Source: Actinoplanes solisilvae (lineage in GTDB: Bacteria; Actinomycetota; Actinomycetes; Mycobacteriales; Micromonosporaceae). Taken from it: a DNA stretch of 64,000 bases. Shown here piece after piece: positions 1 through 8,803 of the stretch (position 1 is the first letter of the stretch; each line of letters starts with the position of its first letter). The translations under genes were made by a program, and so were the position numbers. The notes under the pieces were generated by a model. The model had not been told where the DNA came from, did no database searches, and saw nothing but the letters and a program-made list of their open reading frames with translations. The DNA is taken from contig NZ_RJAC01000021.1 of assembly GCF_003999975.1 (NCBI RefSeq), forward strand, positions 1 through 64,000, written 5' to 3'.

Positions 1-92
1 TCGTCGGCATCCTGCACGGATGCCTCAAAACCGGCACACCCTACAACGAGGCGACCGCCTGGTCCGCTCACCTCATCGACGCTGCCGCTTGA
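1..92 (+). CDS. C-terminal end of a transposase (cut by window edge)
   Basis: The frame is open from the window edge and ends at TGA 90-92. The last 29 residues read VGILHGCLKTGTPY followed by NEATAW, a tail I associate with actinobacterial insertion-sequence transposases. The catalytic part lies outside the window, so neither the IS family nor its integrity can be judged. If correct, an insertion sequence ends within the next few dozen bases and the genes to the right are its flank. The family is not assigned. Confidence 0.45.
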   Translation, partial: VGILHGCLKTGTPYNEATAWSAHLIDAAA

Positions 93-154
93 CATTCAAA
101 CTCCTGGGATGTCTTTCAGGCGGGTCCGTCGTCGATGGCCATGTGTAGCCTCGC

Positions 155-706
155 GTGCGGATCGGCCAGGAAGGGCAGAGCGGCTTGGACGAGGCTTGGA
201 TCGAGCGATGGCGCGCTGACGTGCGCACCGGAATCGGCGAGTTGCTGAGCATTTTCGAACCGCGGTTCGGATTCCCGCCAGGCGAGCACGAGGTCAGCGG
301 GCCAGCCACTGCGGCAGAGCTTGCTGGACTGGCTGACCTGCACGGTGGCGACCTGCCGGCCGATTTGCTGCTGTTCCACCAGGTTGTGGCAGAAGTGCGG
401 CTACCTGACATCAACAACGGTTATTGGATCCACCGTCCGCCGCTGCCGGGTGAGGATCCGGACCATCCGCGCCGGCTGAGCGACGGGCGGACGGTAATCG
501 TGTTCGGCAGCGGCGGCGGCGGAGCGTTGTTCGCCATGTCCGCCGGGAAGGACGCGCCGGTTCTTCGACTGTCGGGCGGCGCTCTCACTGGCGAGACGTA
601 CGACGCGGATGGTGCGACAGCGGTGGCTGCGAATCTGCAGGACTTTCTGGCGTTCCTGCGTCGCGAGGTCACCGAGTTCGTCGGGTCAGCGAAGTGCAGC
701 CGATGA
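155..706 (+). CDS. SMI1/KNR4 (SUKH)-like protein
   Basis: This 183-residue soluble protein has the SUKH-type central pattern: a helical N-terminal half, LPADLLLFHQ at about 71-80, then NNGYWIHRP and a glycine-rich strand (FGSGGGGALF at about 119-128), ending in a helix (LQDFLAFLRREV). SUKH proteins are often immunity proteins against toxins, but many are orphans and no toxin gene is visible nearby. GTG 155 is the only start after an in-frame stop at 146-148; no good ribosome site precedes it. It lies just right of a transposase tail. The family call is by pattern only. Confidence 0.5.
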   Translation: MRIGQEGQSGLDEAWIERWRADVRTGIGELLSIFEPRFGFPPGEHEVSGPATAAELAGLADLHGGDLPADLLLFHQVVAEVRLPDINNGYWIHRPPLPGEDPDHPRRLSDGRTVIVFGSGGGGALFAMSAGKDAPVLRLSGGALTGETYDADGATAVAANLQDFLAFLRREVTEFVGSAKCSR

Positions 707-739
707 GCGAGAGGCGGCTCGTGAACGGATGGCTTACCC

Positions 740-1465
740 GTGTGGCGTAGCGACTTCGGCTTCTGGTGCACCGCTCTCGGGCTGCTCTACGCGGTCGGCT
801 CCCTGTTCCTGCTGCCGTCCTGGTGGCGCGGCTCGTGGCGGGCCAGCCGGGTCCGGTGGCGGGACCGGGTCTGGCTGGTGACCCACCTCGCGCTGGCCGC
901 GCTGTTCCTGGCGGTGCTGGTGGCGACGATCCTGGAGAGCGACGACCCCGGCGCGCTGTACGACGTGCCCCTGTGGATCGTCAGCGTTCTGCTCTTCTGC
1001 CTCATCCCGCCGGTGGGCTGGTGGGGCCGCTTCGACTTCGCGGTCCCGCCGAGGCTGCGAACGGCGCCGACCGCGCCGGAGCGCTGGGCGTCCGCCGAGA
1101 CACTGACGCACGGCAATCGGCGGGAGCGGCGACGCAAAGGTCGCGCAGGAAAGACGACAGAGTCGTATCTGCGGATTCACCGTCCGTCGCGGGTGTGGCG
1201 TGACCGTTTCCGGACCTACCAGCTTGAGGTCGACGGCCAGGTCGCCGGCGTCGTCCGCAACGGCACCGAGCTTATCCTGCCGGTCCGGCCGGGCCGCCAC
1301 ACCGTCCGCGCGGTCATCGACTGGACGGGCAGCGCCCCGCTCACCGTGTCGGTCGAGGGCGGCGACACGGTGTCGATCCGCGTGCAGCCGAGCAACGAGC
1401 CGGCCCGGGAAGCGACGGGCACACCGGACAGCTACCTGCAGTTGACGCTCGAGGCGGCCGGTTGA
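740..1465 (+). CDS. three-TM membrane protein with C-terminal beta-sandwich
   Basis: The 241-residue product has three hydrophobic segments at about 8-28, 44-64 and 76-95, a basic loop (RRERRRKGRAGK, about 130-141), and a soluble tail at about 145-240. The tail pattern (LEVDGQVAGVV, then LPVRPGRHTVRA) resembles a PEGA-like beta-sandwich. The start is GTG 740 with GGATGG about 8 nt upstream. It begins 33 nt after the SUKH-like gene and is probably cotranscribed with it. Function is unknown. Confidence 0.6.
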   Translation: MWRSDFGFWCTALGLLYAVGSLFLLPSWWRGSWRASRVRWRDRVWLVTHLALAALFLAVLVATILESDDPGALYDVPLWIVSVLLFCLIPPVGWWGRFDFAVPPRLRTAPTAPERWASAETLTHGNRRERRRKGRAGKTTESYLRIHRPSRVWRDRFRTYQLEVDGQVAGVVRNGTELILPVRPGRHTVRAVIDWTGSAPLTVSVEGGDTVSIRVQPSNEPAREATGTPDSYLQLTLEAAG

Positions 1466-1471
1466 CGAGCC

Positions 1472-2638
1472 CTACGAGGACGACTGGATGTGATGTCCGG
1501 GCGACGTCGCTCGCGGCGGTCCGACGACGGCGGAGACGGCGCGGGCCACACGGCGCGACTCGATGGCGGCCTGGCGCAGCATGCCCCCGAGCGTCACGTC
1601 GTACCCGATGAAGTAGAGACCGGGGCGAGCCGCAGCCCCGGCGTGCACGAGCGGCACGCCCGTCTCGTCGAAGAGTGCCGGTTCCTCGAACAGGTCGCGC
1701 AGCCCGGTGCCGTACCCGGTGGCCGCGATGACCACGTCTGGCTCGATGCTCGTGCCGTCGGCCAGCAGCACCGACGACGGCGTGAAACCCTGCACGGCGG
1801 CAATCGGTCGCACCCGGCCGGCCAGGACGTCGCGCACGATCCCGACGTCCTGCAACGGCACATAGCGCTCGGTGCGCAAACGGGTTCCGAGCCCTTTCGC
1901 CGAGCGGGCGATGCCGTACGGCCTGAGGTCGGGCATTTCGAGGCGGGCCAGGGTGGCCGCCATCGGATCGAAGAGCCGCGCCGGCAGCCGGCCGAGCAGC
2001 AGCCCGTTCATCTGCGCAGGCCAGCCCGCCGTCGTACGCCGGACGATGTGCGGCGGCGTACGAATCGCCAGGCTCACCGACGCCGCGCCACCCTCGGCCA
2101 GGTCGGTGGCGATCTCGGCCCCGCTGTTGCCCGGCCCGACCACCAGCACGTTCCTGCCCACGAACGGCACGGCGTTGCGATACTCGGCCGAGTGCGTCAG
2201 TGTGCCTTCCCACGACGGCAGCCCCGGCCATTCCGGCACCACCGGCGTGTGCAGATAGCCCGTCGCCACCACCAGCACCCGCGCCGACTGCTCCGACCCG
2301 TCCGCCAGCCGCAACGACCACCCGTCAGCGCCCGGCTCGACCCGCTCCACGGTCGTCCCGCCCCGAACGTCCAGACCAAAGCGTTCCGCGTACGCCTCCA
2401 GGTAGCGCACCAGATCATCCCGCCGCACCCACCGCCCGTACTCTCGCGGGATCGCCATACCCGGAAGACCGGACAGCCGCCGTACGGTGTGAAGCCGCAA
2501 CCGGTCATACCGACCGCGCCAACTCGTCGCCACGGCGGGGCCGCGCTCGAGCACGACACTGTCCACACCCTGAGCCTTGAGCTGGGCCGCCACCGCGAGC
2601 CCGGCCGCCCCGGCGCCGAGGACCGTCACATCCGCCAT
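1472..2638 (-). CDS. flavin-containing monooxygenase-type NAD(P)/FAD oxidoreductase
   Basis: The 388-residue protein has two Rossmann motifs: GAGAAG at 8-13 for FAD and GPGNSG at 168-173 for NADPH. Between them lies WEGTLTHSAEYR (143-154), which fits the FMO fingerprint FxGxxxHxxxY with Trp for Phe. A typical ATGYGTG strand near the C terminus closes the FAD site. These enzymes use NADPH and O2 to oxygenate soft nucleophiles or ketones; the substrate cannot be read from sequence. The start is the ATG that places GxGxxG at the N terminus. The gene ends 6 bp from the stop of the convergent membrane-protein gene. Confidence 0.85.
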   Translation of the reverse strand: MADVTVLGAGAAGLAVAAQLKAQGVDSVVLERGPAVATSWRGRYDRLRLHTVRRLSGLPGMAIPREYGRWVRRDDLVRYLEAYAERFGLDVRGGTTVERVEPGADGWSLRLADGSEQSARVLVVATGYLHTPVVPEWPGLPSWEGTLTHSAEYRNAVPFVGRNVLVVGPGNSGAEIATDLAEGGAASVSLAIRTPPHIVRRTTAGWPAQMNGLLLGRLPARLFDPMAATLARLEMPDLRPYGIARSAKGLGTRLRTERYVPLQDVGIVRDVLAGRVRPIAAVQGFTPSSVLLADGTSIEPDVVIAATGYGTGLRDLFEEPALFDETGVPLVHAGAAARPGLYFIGYDVTLGGMLRQAAIESRRVARAVSAVVGPPRATSPGHHIQSSS

Positions 2639-2682
2639 GGGGAGAGTGTGCGGGACGGTCGATCCAGCTGCCGCGCAGGGTC

Positions 2683-3252
2683 CTATTTCTCCCAGACCGT
2701 GACCTCGAAGACGATCTCCTCCAGGCGGTCGGGGCTGCTCTTTCTTACGTGCTTGACGACGAGGCCCGCGTGCCGGCCCTCGTCGGTCAGGACGCAGAGT
2801 TGCTTGCCTTCCGTCGCCTCTCGTGGTGTCAGGGTGAAGCCGTACGCCGTGGTGGCCCGGCAGGAGCCGCGGTCGGCGGGGGAGAGGGCGAGGTTGCCGT
2901 ACGCCTCTTCTACGCCGTTCGGGCTGCCTCGGAGGTTCAGGTCGCAGTGGTCGCCGCAGGTGTTGACGCCCCAGTTGAGCGCCTTGTCGTCCAGGTCCAC
3001 CTCCGTCTCTAATACGTCTGGCTGCCCGCCGATCATGTGCAGCGGGTGCGGGCCGCGCCTTACCGCTCCTGGCGACCCGTCGGGGGAGGGCTGCGCTGAC
3101 GGGGGCGTCACTCGATCGGGGGCGGGTCGTGGCGGTTCGAGGATCTGGTAGCCGATCACGTCTCGGGCCAGGGCGAGGATTCCTACCAGCAGGGCTACCA
3201 GGCAGATGACGCTTTGCGTTCGGTGGTCCCTGATCCAGTTCCAGACTCGCAT
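2683..3252 (-). CDS. single-pass membrane protein, unknown function
   Basis: The 189-residue product has one N-terminal hydrophobic segment (about 13-34, VICLVALLVGILALA) after a basic start, then a proline-rich linker and an exported or cell-surface domain with four cysteines (CGDHC, SCRA, QLCV) that could form two disulfides. No family was recognised. It precedes the flavin monooxygenase on the same strand by 44 bp. The start is ATG 3250-3252. Confidence 0.55.
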   Translation of the reverse strand: MRVWNWIRDHRTQSVICLVALLVGILALARDVIGYQILEPPRPAPDRVTPPSAQPSPDGSPGAVRRGPHPLHMIGGQPDVLETEVDLDDKALNWGVNTCGDHCDLNLRGSPNGVEEAYGNLALSPADRGSCRATTAYGFTLTPREATEGKQLCVLTDEGRHAGLVVKHVRKSSPDRLEEIVFEVTVWEK

Positions 3253-3669
3253 CGCTTGTGCGCCCCCTTCGCGAGGTTGCCGACATCAACGAGCCGGAGT
3301 GCCTGCGTGTTACGGGGTTGGTGTTGGTGGAAGACCGTGGTGGCGCTGCCCCCACACCCCCGGCCGAGCGCTCGGAGAGCACCTGCGGATTGGTTGCGCG
3401 AGGAGAGCACCCAACCTCGGGTCGAGGTCTTCGGCGACCCGTTCCCGGTTTTGGGCCTGCGCGCTTGCAGGGCGCTCCGCGCCCGGTGGGTGAGCGGCAC
3501 GGTTCGTTCGCTTGACCACCGCCTGGGTCCGCGCGCAGTTACTTGCGCGCCGTGGTGACCACCGCGCGGCAGCAGGGCCTACGCCCTTTGAGGTGACCGC
3601 CCGGCTTTCGTTGCCGCCAGCGGCCGGTGACCCATTTCCCGGCCCACCCCGTCCCAGGGCGACCGAGTC
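3253..3669. other. gene-poor interval with a GC-rich hairpin
   Basis: No convincing gene was found here. Short open frames on both strands lack ribosome sites and recognisable motifs. A 7-bp inverted repeat GCGCGCA/TGCGCGC with a 6-nt loop at 3531-3550 could be a weak terminator or an extragenic element. The interval separates two minus-strand genes, so it must hold the promoter of the single-pass membrane protein. Confidence 0.5.
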
Positions 3670-4128
3670 TCATTGCAGAGGAATGTCCTGCCCATGCTCC
3701 GACTCAGGCCGAGGCCCGAAGATCCGCCGATCGCTCTCATTGATGGCGACGTCGTTGATGCTCGCCTCGCGGCGGCGCATCAGACCGTGCGAGTCGAACT
3801 CCCACAGCTCGTTGCCGTAGCTGCGGAACCACTGCCCGGAGGCGTTGTGGGACTCGTACTGGAAGCGCACGGCGATGCGGTCGGCGGTGAACGACCACAG
3901 GGCCTTGCGGAGGGCGTAGTCGAGTTCGCGCTCCCACTTGCCGGTCAAGAATGTCACGATTGCGGCCCGTCCGGTGACGAACGTGTCGCGGTTTCGCCAA
4001 ACCGAGTCCTCGGTGTAGGCAAGTGACACTTTCTGGGGGTCGCGGGTGTTCCAAGCGTCCTCTGCGGCCTGCACTTTGCGCATGGCGGTCTCGAGGGTGA
4101 AGGGCGGAAGAGGTGGCCTGTCTGTCAT
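3670..4128 (-). CDS. DUF1348 / NTF2-like protein
   Basis: The 152-residue protein matches the DUF1348 subgroup of NTF2-like folds: an N-terminal helix (AMRKVQAAEDAWN), AYTEDSVWRNRDTFVTGR, WSFTADRIAVRFQYE and a tail RREASINDVAI. The fold is a cone with a hydrophobic pocket found in small enzymes and ligand binders; the role is unknown. The start is ATG 4126-4128; the length is normal for the family. It is divergent from the DUF574 methyltransferase with about 120 bp between. Confidence 0.8.
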   Translation of the reverse strand: MTDRPPLPPFTLETAMRKVQAAEDAWNTRDPQKVSLAYTEDSVWRNRDTFVTGRAAIVTFLTGKWERELDYALRKALWSFTADRIAVRFQYESHNASGQWFRSYGNELWEFDSHGLMRRREASINDVAINESDRRIFGPRPESEHGQDIPLQ

Positions 4129-4235
4129 ACCCCGAAGTTTTACCCCAGGTAGTCGCCTCGTCACCGCATTGTCGCGCAGCTCATAGCCCTGTGGGAAACC
4201 CCACCGACGTCCTGTGTGGACATTGACGGATTGAC

Positions 4236-4241
4236 TATGAT
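4236..4241 (+). promoter_or_regulatory. -10 box (TATGAT) for a leaderless methyltransferase transcript
   Basis: TATGAT lies 7 nt before an in-frame GTG at 4249. This is the spacing at which actinobacterial transcription starts on the first base of the start codon. No clear -35 and no Shine-Dalgarno sequence are present. Confidence 0.4.
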
Positions 4242-4248
4242 GCAGGTC

Positions 4249-5046
4249 GTGGGCGACAACATCGACACCTCCGTGCCGCACCCCGCGCGGCGCTACAACT
4301 ACTGGCTCGGCGGCAAGGACCACTTCGCCGCCGACCGGGCCTCGGGTGACGCCATCGCGAAGGCGTTCCCGATCGTGGTGGCGCTCGCGCGCGCCAACCG
4401 CAAGTTTTTGGGCCGCGTCGTGCGGTTCGTCGGGGGCGAGGGCGTGCGGCAGTTCCTCGACGTCGGCACCGGTCTGCCCGCGCCCGACAACACGCACGAG
4501 GTCGCCCAGCGCGTCGCGCCCGAGTCGCGGGTCGTCTACGTCGACAACGATCCGATCGTCATGGTGCACGCCCGCGCCCTGCTGCAAGGCGACCCGCTGG
4601 GGCGTACGGCGTACCTTGAGGCTGATCTTCGCGACCCCGAGGCGATTCTCAAGCACGCGGCGCTGCGTGACACCCTCGACCTGAACGAGCCGGTCGGGCT
4701 GCTGCTCATCGCCATTCTGCACTTCATCCACGATGACGCGCAGGCCGCCGCTTCGGTGCGCACCCTGGTCGACGTGCTCCCGTCGGGCAGCTTCGTCGCG
4801 ATCACGCACGGCACGATGGACTTCAGCTCGCCCGAGGGCATCGCCGCGTACGAGAAGATGTTCGCCGCGGGCGGCACCGACGTGCGCGCCCGCGGCAAAG
4901 ATCAGATCCTCGGCTGGTTCGACGGCCTCGAGATCGTCGAGCCGGGCATCGTGCTGGTCAGCGACTGGCGGGCCGAGGACGACCCGGCCGACCGCCCGGT
5001 CAGCGACGACCTGGGCATCTATGCGGTCGTCGCCCGCAAACCGTAG
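4249..5046 (+). CDS. DUF574 family SAM-dependent methyltransferase
   Basis: The protein opens with the family signature IDTSVPHPARRYNYWLGGKD, then a SAM-binding loop (FLDVGTGLPAP) and an acidic strand end (VVYVDNDPIV). DUF574 proteins are Rossmann methyltransferases expanded in actinomycetes; acceptors are mostly unknown. GTG 4249 is preferred because a TATGAT box ends 7 nt upstream and no ribosome site is present; in-frame GTG 4216 and ATGs 4237 and 4240 are alternatives adding up to 11 residues. Its 3' end overlaps the convergent TPR-like gene by 28 bp. Confidence 0.85.
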   Translation: MGDNIDTSVPHPARRYNYWLGGKDHFAADRASGDAIAKAFPIVVALARANRKFLGRVVRFVGGEGVRQFLDVGTGLPAPDNTHEVAQRVAPESRVVYVDNDPIVMVHARALLQGDPLGRTAYLEADLRDPEAILKHAALRDTLDLNEPVGLLLIAILHFIHDDAQAAASVRTLVDVLPSGSFVAITHGTMDFSSPEGIAAYEKMFAAGGTDVRARGKDQILGWFDGLEIVEPGIVLVSDWRAEDDPADRPVSDDLGIYAVVARKP

Positions 5047-5981
5047 GAGATGTCCCGGTACTCGGTGAAGACCGAGGCCGGGTTCCCTCCGTTGCGATAC
5101 TGCCACGGCCACTTCGTCACCTGGTCGCCCAGCAGGTCGAAGACCCGGGCGGCCGCGTCGTGCAGGTCGGCCCACGCCAGCGCCATCGCGAACGTGTTGC
5201 CGCGGGCCTGCCAGCCGAAGTGCGGCCGGAACGACGGGTGCAGCACCGACTTCTCGGCCGCCGCGAGCAGTTCGGCCCGCACCTCGTCGGTCTCCATGTG
5301 CTCGGCGCTGTTCGCGCTCAGGTATTTCTCCAGGTGGGCGGTCGCGAGGATGTTCGGCACCAGGCTTCCGGCCGGCGCCGCCGCGGTCGCCGAGCGGGCC
5401 AGTTCGAACATCTGCTCCTCGCTGCCGAACCACTTCGCGCACACGTACTGCAGCATCTGTTCGTGCGCGACCACGTGGCCGGGGTGGCGTTTCACCACCT
5501 CGTCGAAGCGCAGCCGCGCCTCGGTCGCGTCGACCTGACGGCCGCGGGCCGAGGTGACCAGCCACGTCAGCGCGGTCACGTCGTCGGGGTCGCGGGCGAC
5601 CACGTCGTCGAGCGCGTTCTCGGCGATCTTCAGGCGGCGCCAGAACTCGCGGAACTGTTCCTGCTTGGTGTGCTCGGAGCCGTACGAGCCGCGGGCCTCC
5701 CACGCCCAGAACACGCCGTGGCAGCCCTTGAACAGCAGCGGCAGCGTCGACTGCGGTGCGGCCGCCTGCCATTCGCCGACCCAGTCCTGCAGGCCGTCGA
5801 CGCCGGCCGCGACCGACATCAGGTAGGCGCGGGCGTCCGGGTCGGCGACCGGCTCGAAGATGTCGCGGGTGGTCTTCCAGTCCCTCGCGCGCAACGCGTC
5901 ACGCAGCGCGACAGCGGTCGGGTCACCGTGCGTCTCGTCGATGGTCAGCCCGGCCGGCTGCTTCTTGCGGAACGGCCACAT
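5019..5981 (-). CDS. TPR-like helical protein, unknown role
   Basis: The 320-residue soluble, mainly alpha-helical protein has repeated helix pairs resembling tetratricopeptide repeats (for example at about 120-150, ALDDVVARDPDDVTALTWLV, and about 165-190, RFDEVVKRHPGHVVAHEQML). It resembles actinobacterial DUF4034-type proteins, but I cannot confirm this. The start ATG 5979-5981 (MWPFRKK) follows GGGAGGGAGA with good spacing, so the longer upstream frame is not needed. It is divergent from an M48 protease and convergent with the methyltransferase. Confidence 0.65.
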   Translation of the reverse strand: MWPFRKKQPAGLTIDETHGDPTAVALRDALRARDWKTTRDIFEPVADPDARAYLMSVAAGVDGLQDWVGEWQAAAPQSTLPLLFKGCHGVFWAWEARGSYGSEHTKQEQFREFWRRLKIAENALDDVVARDPDDVTALTWLVTSARGRQVDATEARLRFDEVVKRHPGHVVAHEQMLQYVCAKWFGSEEQMFELARSATAAAPAGSLVPNILATAHLEKYLSANSAEHMETDEVRAELLAAAEKSVLHPSFRPHFGWQARGNTFAMALAWADLHDAAARVFDLLGDQVTKWPWQYRNGGNPASVFTEYRDISYGLRATTA

Positions 5982-6022
5982 ATCGATCTCCCTCCCCGTG
6001 GTGGAAGCAGATCTTAAGGGTC

Positions 6023-6051
6023 TTGCTCGCGCGATCAACTACCGGTATTTT
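6023..6051 (+). promoter_or_regulatory. promoter candidate for the M48 protease gene
   Basis: TTGCTC (6023-6028) and TATTTT (6046-6051) are separated by exactly 17 bp in an AT-richer patch between divergent genes. The inferred leader is about 45 nt and carries GGGGGAAGG before the start at 6104. Confidence 0.4.
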
Positions 6052-6103
6052 CCGACGGCCGTTCGAAGCTGGACGGTTGCTGAACGGGGGAAGGAACACC
6101 TTA

Positions 6104-7954
6104 ATGAACACAGCGATGCGTGCCGTCCTGTCGGTCGTCATGCTCATCGGCTTCTATGTGCTGGGCCTGCTCCAGCTCGCCGCGGCCGGCTTTCTTCTGT
6201 ACGAGATCTGGACGCACATCCACGGCGCGGGCGCGGTCAAACTGAGCTGGATCGTGATCGCCGCGTTCGGCGCCGTCGCGGTCGGCCTGTGGAAGGCTAT
6301 GCGCGTCAAGCCCGACGAGCCCGAGGGCCTGATCATCACGCCGCAGCAGGCGCCCGACCTGTGGCGCCTGGTCGCCGACATGGCCCGCGAGGCCGGCACT
6401 CGCGCACCCGACGAGATCCGTCTCGTCGCCGAGGTCAACGCGGCCGTCAGCGAGGACAGCAAGCTGCTCGGCCTCATCGCCGGCACGCGCCGCCTCTACC
6501 TGGGCGTGCCGCTGCTGCAGACGTTCACCGTCGACCAGCTCCGCTCGGTCATCGCGCACGAGCTCGGCCACTACTCGGGGTCGCACACCCGGCTGGCCGG
6601 CATCACCTATCGCGGTCGGCTGGCCCTGCGCGAGACGCTGAGCCGGGTCGGCAAGTTCAACGTCGCGGGCTGGGTGTTCAAGGGCTACGGCCGGCTGTTC
6701 CTGCTGGTCAGCAACGGCGTTGCCCGCCGCCAGGAGCTCGAGGCCGACGAGGTGTCGGTGCGCGTGGCCGGTGCTGCCGCGGCCACCTCGGCGATGCGCG
6801 AGATCCCGGTGGTCTCGGCGGCCTGGGGCTTCTACTTCAACAACTACATCTCGTATGGCTGGGAGCGCGGTGTCGCGCCCGACGACGTGTTCGGCGGTTT
6901 CCGGCACCTGTTCGCGGCCCGGCCCGACGAGCTCGCCAGGCTGCGCGACGAGGAGCCCGACACCGAGACCTCCCGCTGGGACACGCACCCGGCCATCGGC
7001 GAGCGGATCGCCGCGATGAACGCGATGCCGCCGGTGAACCACCCGGTCGACGACCGCCCGGCCGACGTGCTGCTGCCGCACAGCGACCAGGCCTGGCTCG
7101 CCCTGCAGCGTGAGGTGGTCGACTTCGGCGACCGCGAGGTGCTGCCCTGGGCGCAGTTCACCGCCGCCGCCACGACCCGCGTGGTGCAGAACCGTGCCGA
7201 CCGCGTGTTCCGTTCGGCCGCCCGGCTCGCCGCGGTGCCCGAGGCCGGCCTGGCCGAGGTGCTCGACCTGGTCGCCGCGGGCCGGCTGGGCGAGCTGGCC
7301 GCCGAGTTCTTCCCGCAGGCCACCCGCAAGGAGGCGGCCGCCAAGTTCGCCGGCATCATGGACGACCTGATCACGCTGGCCGCGCTGCGCAGCGGTGTCG
7401 CGTACTGGAAGCACTCCTGGTCGGAGCCGGTGAGCCTGGTCGACCGCGGCGGGGCGGCCCTCGACTACGCCGAGATCGCCAAGCTGGCCGTGAACGCCGA
7501 GACGCTCGACGACGCGCGGGTGCGGCTCAAGCAGGCCGGCATCGAGGTCGAGGCGGCCAAGGTCGTCGAGGCCAAGGCGACCGCGAACGGCGCCGGCGTG
7601 ATCGGGGCGATCTCGAACGTGAAGGTCGACGAGCAGGAACACGACCTGATCCTGCTCAGCCGGGGCTTCCTGTTCGTGCCCGCGCCCAAGGGCGGCGACA
7701 AGGGCGAGGAGCGGATCGGCCGGCTGCTCTCGGCCAACGACCCGGCCGAGCTCGCCAGGATCTACCGCTTCGTGCCGTTCGAGGAGGTGGCCTCCACCAA
7801 GATCGTCAAGGCGGTGCCGATCAACGCCGAGCTGACCCTGCACGACGGCTCGACGGTCAAGGTGCAGGAGCGCTGGGGCAGCGACGTGATCGGCGAGAGC
7901 CGCGACACGCTCGAGGGGGTCCTGAACCGGATCAACGAGCGCAACGAGGGCTGA
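6104..7954 (+). CDS. M48-family membrane-associated zinc metallopeptidase
   Basis: The 616-residue protein has two N-terminal membrane segments (about 8-31 and 47-66), then an M48 peptidase domain with the zinc motif HELGH at 152-156 and the downstream ligand in ELEAD (Glu about 213). M48 proteases such as HtpX act in membrane quality control. This one is about twice the usual length: the C-terminal half (about 330-616) lacks a recognised catalytic motif and may be a regulatory domain. ATG 6104 follows GGGGGAAGG at good spacing. Confidence 0.85.
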   Translation: MNTAMRAVLSVVMLIGFYVLGLLQLAAAGFLLYEIWTHIHGAGAVKLSWIVIAAFGAVAVGLWKAMRVKPDEPEGLIITPQQAPDLWRLVADMAREAGTRAPDEIRLVAEVNAAVSEDSKLLGLIAGTRRLYLGVPLLQTFTVDQLRSVIAHELGHYSGSHTRLAGITYRGRLALRETLSRVGKFNVAGWVFKGYGRLFLLVSNGVARRQELEADEVSVRVAGAAAATSAMREIPVVSAAWGFYFNNYISYGWERGVAPDDVFGGFRHLFAARPDELARLRDEEPDTETSRWDTHPAIGERIAAMNAMPPVNHPVDDRPADVLLPHSDQAWLALQREVVDFGDREVLPWAQFTAAATTRVVQNRADRVFRSAARLAAVPEAGLAEVLDLVAAGRLGELAAEFFPQATRKEAAAKFAGIMDDLITLAALRSGVAYWKHSWSEPVSLVDRGGAALDYAEIAKLAVNAETLDDARVRLKQAGIEVEAAKVVEAKATANGAGVIGAISNVKVDEQEHDLILLSRGFLFVPAPKGGDKGEERIGRLLSANDPAELARIYRFVPFEEVASTKIVKAVPINAELTLHDGSTVKVQERWGSDVIGESRDTLEGVLNRINERNEG

Positions 7955-8011
7955 CGGTATGGCCTATCGGGTGGGTCGCGTGGGGGTGCGGCGGGGCCCA
8001 CGCGAGAGGCC

Positions 8012-8680
8012 CTAGCTGCGGGGGCCGTGGATCTCGCGGTGCAGGCGTTCCATGCGCTTGTCGAGGCGAGCCGCGTCCTCCGCGGCCGCGGCCAGTTCCT
8101 CGCGCACGGCGCCCGGCACCACCGGGTCGTACTTGTAATGGATCTTGTGTTCGAGGCTGGCCCAGAAGTCCATGGCCACGGTGCGCAGCTGCACCTCGAC
8201 CGGCACCGAGACGACCCGTTCGCTGAGGAAGACCGGGATCTCGACGATCAGGTGCAGGCTGCGGTAGCCGTTGGCCTTGGGCTGGGCGATGTAGTCCTTG
8301 GTCTGCAGCAGCTTGATGTCGGGCTGGCGGGTCAGCATGTCGGCCACGGTGTAGACATCGGAGACGAAGCTGCACACGATGCGGATGCCCGCGATGTCGC
8401 GAATGCGGGTGCGCACGTCGTCGACGGTCATCGGGCAGTTGATCCGCCGGGCCTTGGCCGTGATGCTGGCCGTCGTCTTCAGGCGGGGGCTGACGTGTTC
8501 GATCGGGTTGCCCCGGCCGCGGTGGGCCAGCTCCTCGGCCAGAATCGTGATCTTGGTGCCGATCTCGGCCAGACCGAACTTGTAAACCAACATGAAGTGG
8601 GTCATATCGTCCGAGTGGTCGATCAACAGCCCGGGTCCGGGCCGGAAAGCGATCTCGCGATCGGCGTCCTCGGTCGTCAC
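8012..8680 (-). CDS. small alarmone synthetase (RelA/SpoT synthetase domain)
   Basis: The 222-residue protein carries only the (p)ppGpp synthetase domain. Visible motifs are PRLKTTASITAKARR (donor-side basic loop), DIAGIRIVCSF (Mg-binding Asp), YIAQPKANGYRSLHLIV (acceptor loop) and VEVQLRTVAMDFWASLEHK, as in YjbM/YwaC/RelQ enzymes. These transfer pyrophosphate from ATP to GDP or GTP. No hydrolase, TGS or ACT domain is present, so it is a stand-alone synthetase. The GTG start at 8678-8680 follows AGGAG and TTAGGAA. Confidence 0.9.
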   Translation of the reverse strand: MTTEDADREIAFRPGPGLLIDHSDDMTHFMLVYKFGLAEIGTKITILAEELAHRGRGNPIEHVSPRLKTTASITAKARRINCPMTVDDVRTRIRDIAGIRIVCSFVSDVYTVADMLTRQPDIKLLQTKDYIAQPKANGYRSLHLIVEIPVFLSERVVSVPVEVQLRTVAMDFWASLEHKIHYKYDPVVPGAVREELAAAAEDAARLDKRMERLHREIHGPRS

Positions 8681-8760
8681 GGTTCCTAATCTCCTGTGCG
8701 CGGCTTACGCCTACAACCGTAGGCCCAGCGTGCGGCCAGGATCACAGGAGGGCCCAAAGT

Positions 8761-8799
8761 TCTTGCCCGGGCCGCCACCGAAGGGCAGCCCGGGCAAGA
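8761..8799 (-). terminator. hairpin terminator of the M36 protease gene
   Basis: A perfect 12-bp inverted repeat (TCTTGCCCGGGC / GCCCGGGCAAGA) with a 15-nt loop lies immediately after the protease stop codon. There is no long U tract, as is usual in actinobacterial terminators. Confidence 0.7.
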
Positions 8800-8803
8800 G
8801 CAT

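Noticed and set aside
1..154. Inverted terminal repeat and target duplication of an insertion sequence
   Set aside because: Only one end could be inside the window, and no repeat can be confirmed without the other end.
1341..2321. Alternative minus-strand frame overlapping the flavin monooxygenase
   Set aside because: Same-strand alternate frame with low-complexity Arg/Gly/Ala content; the FMO frame carries both Rossmann motifs.
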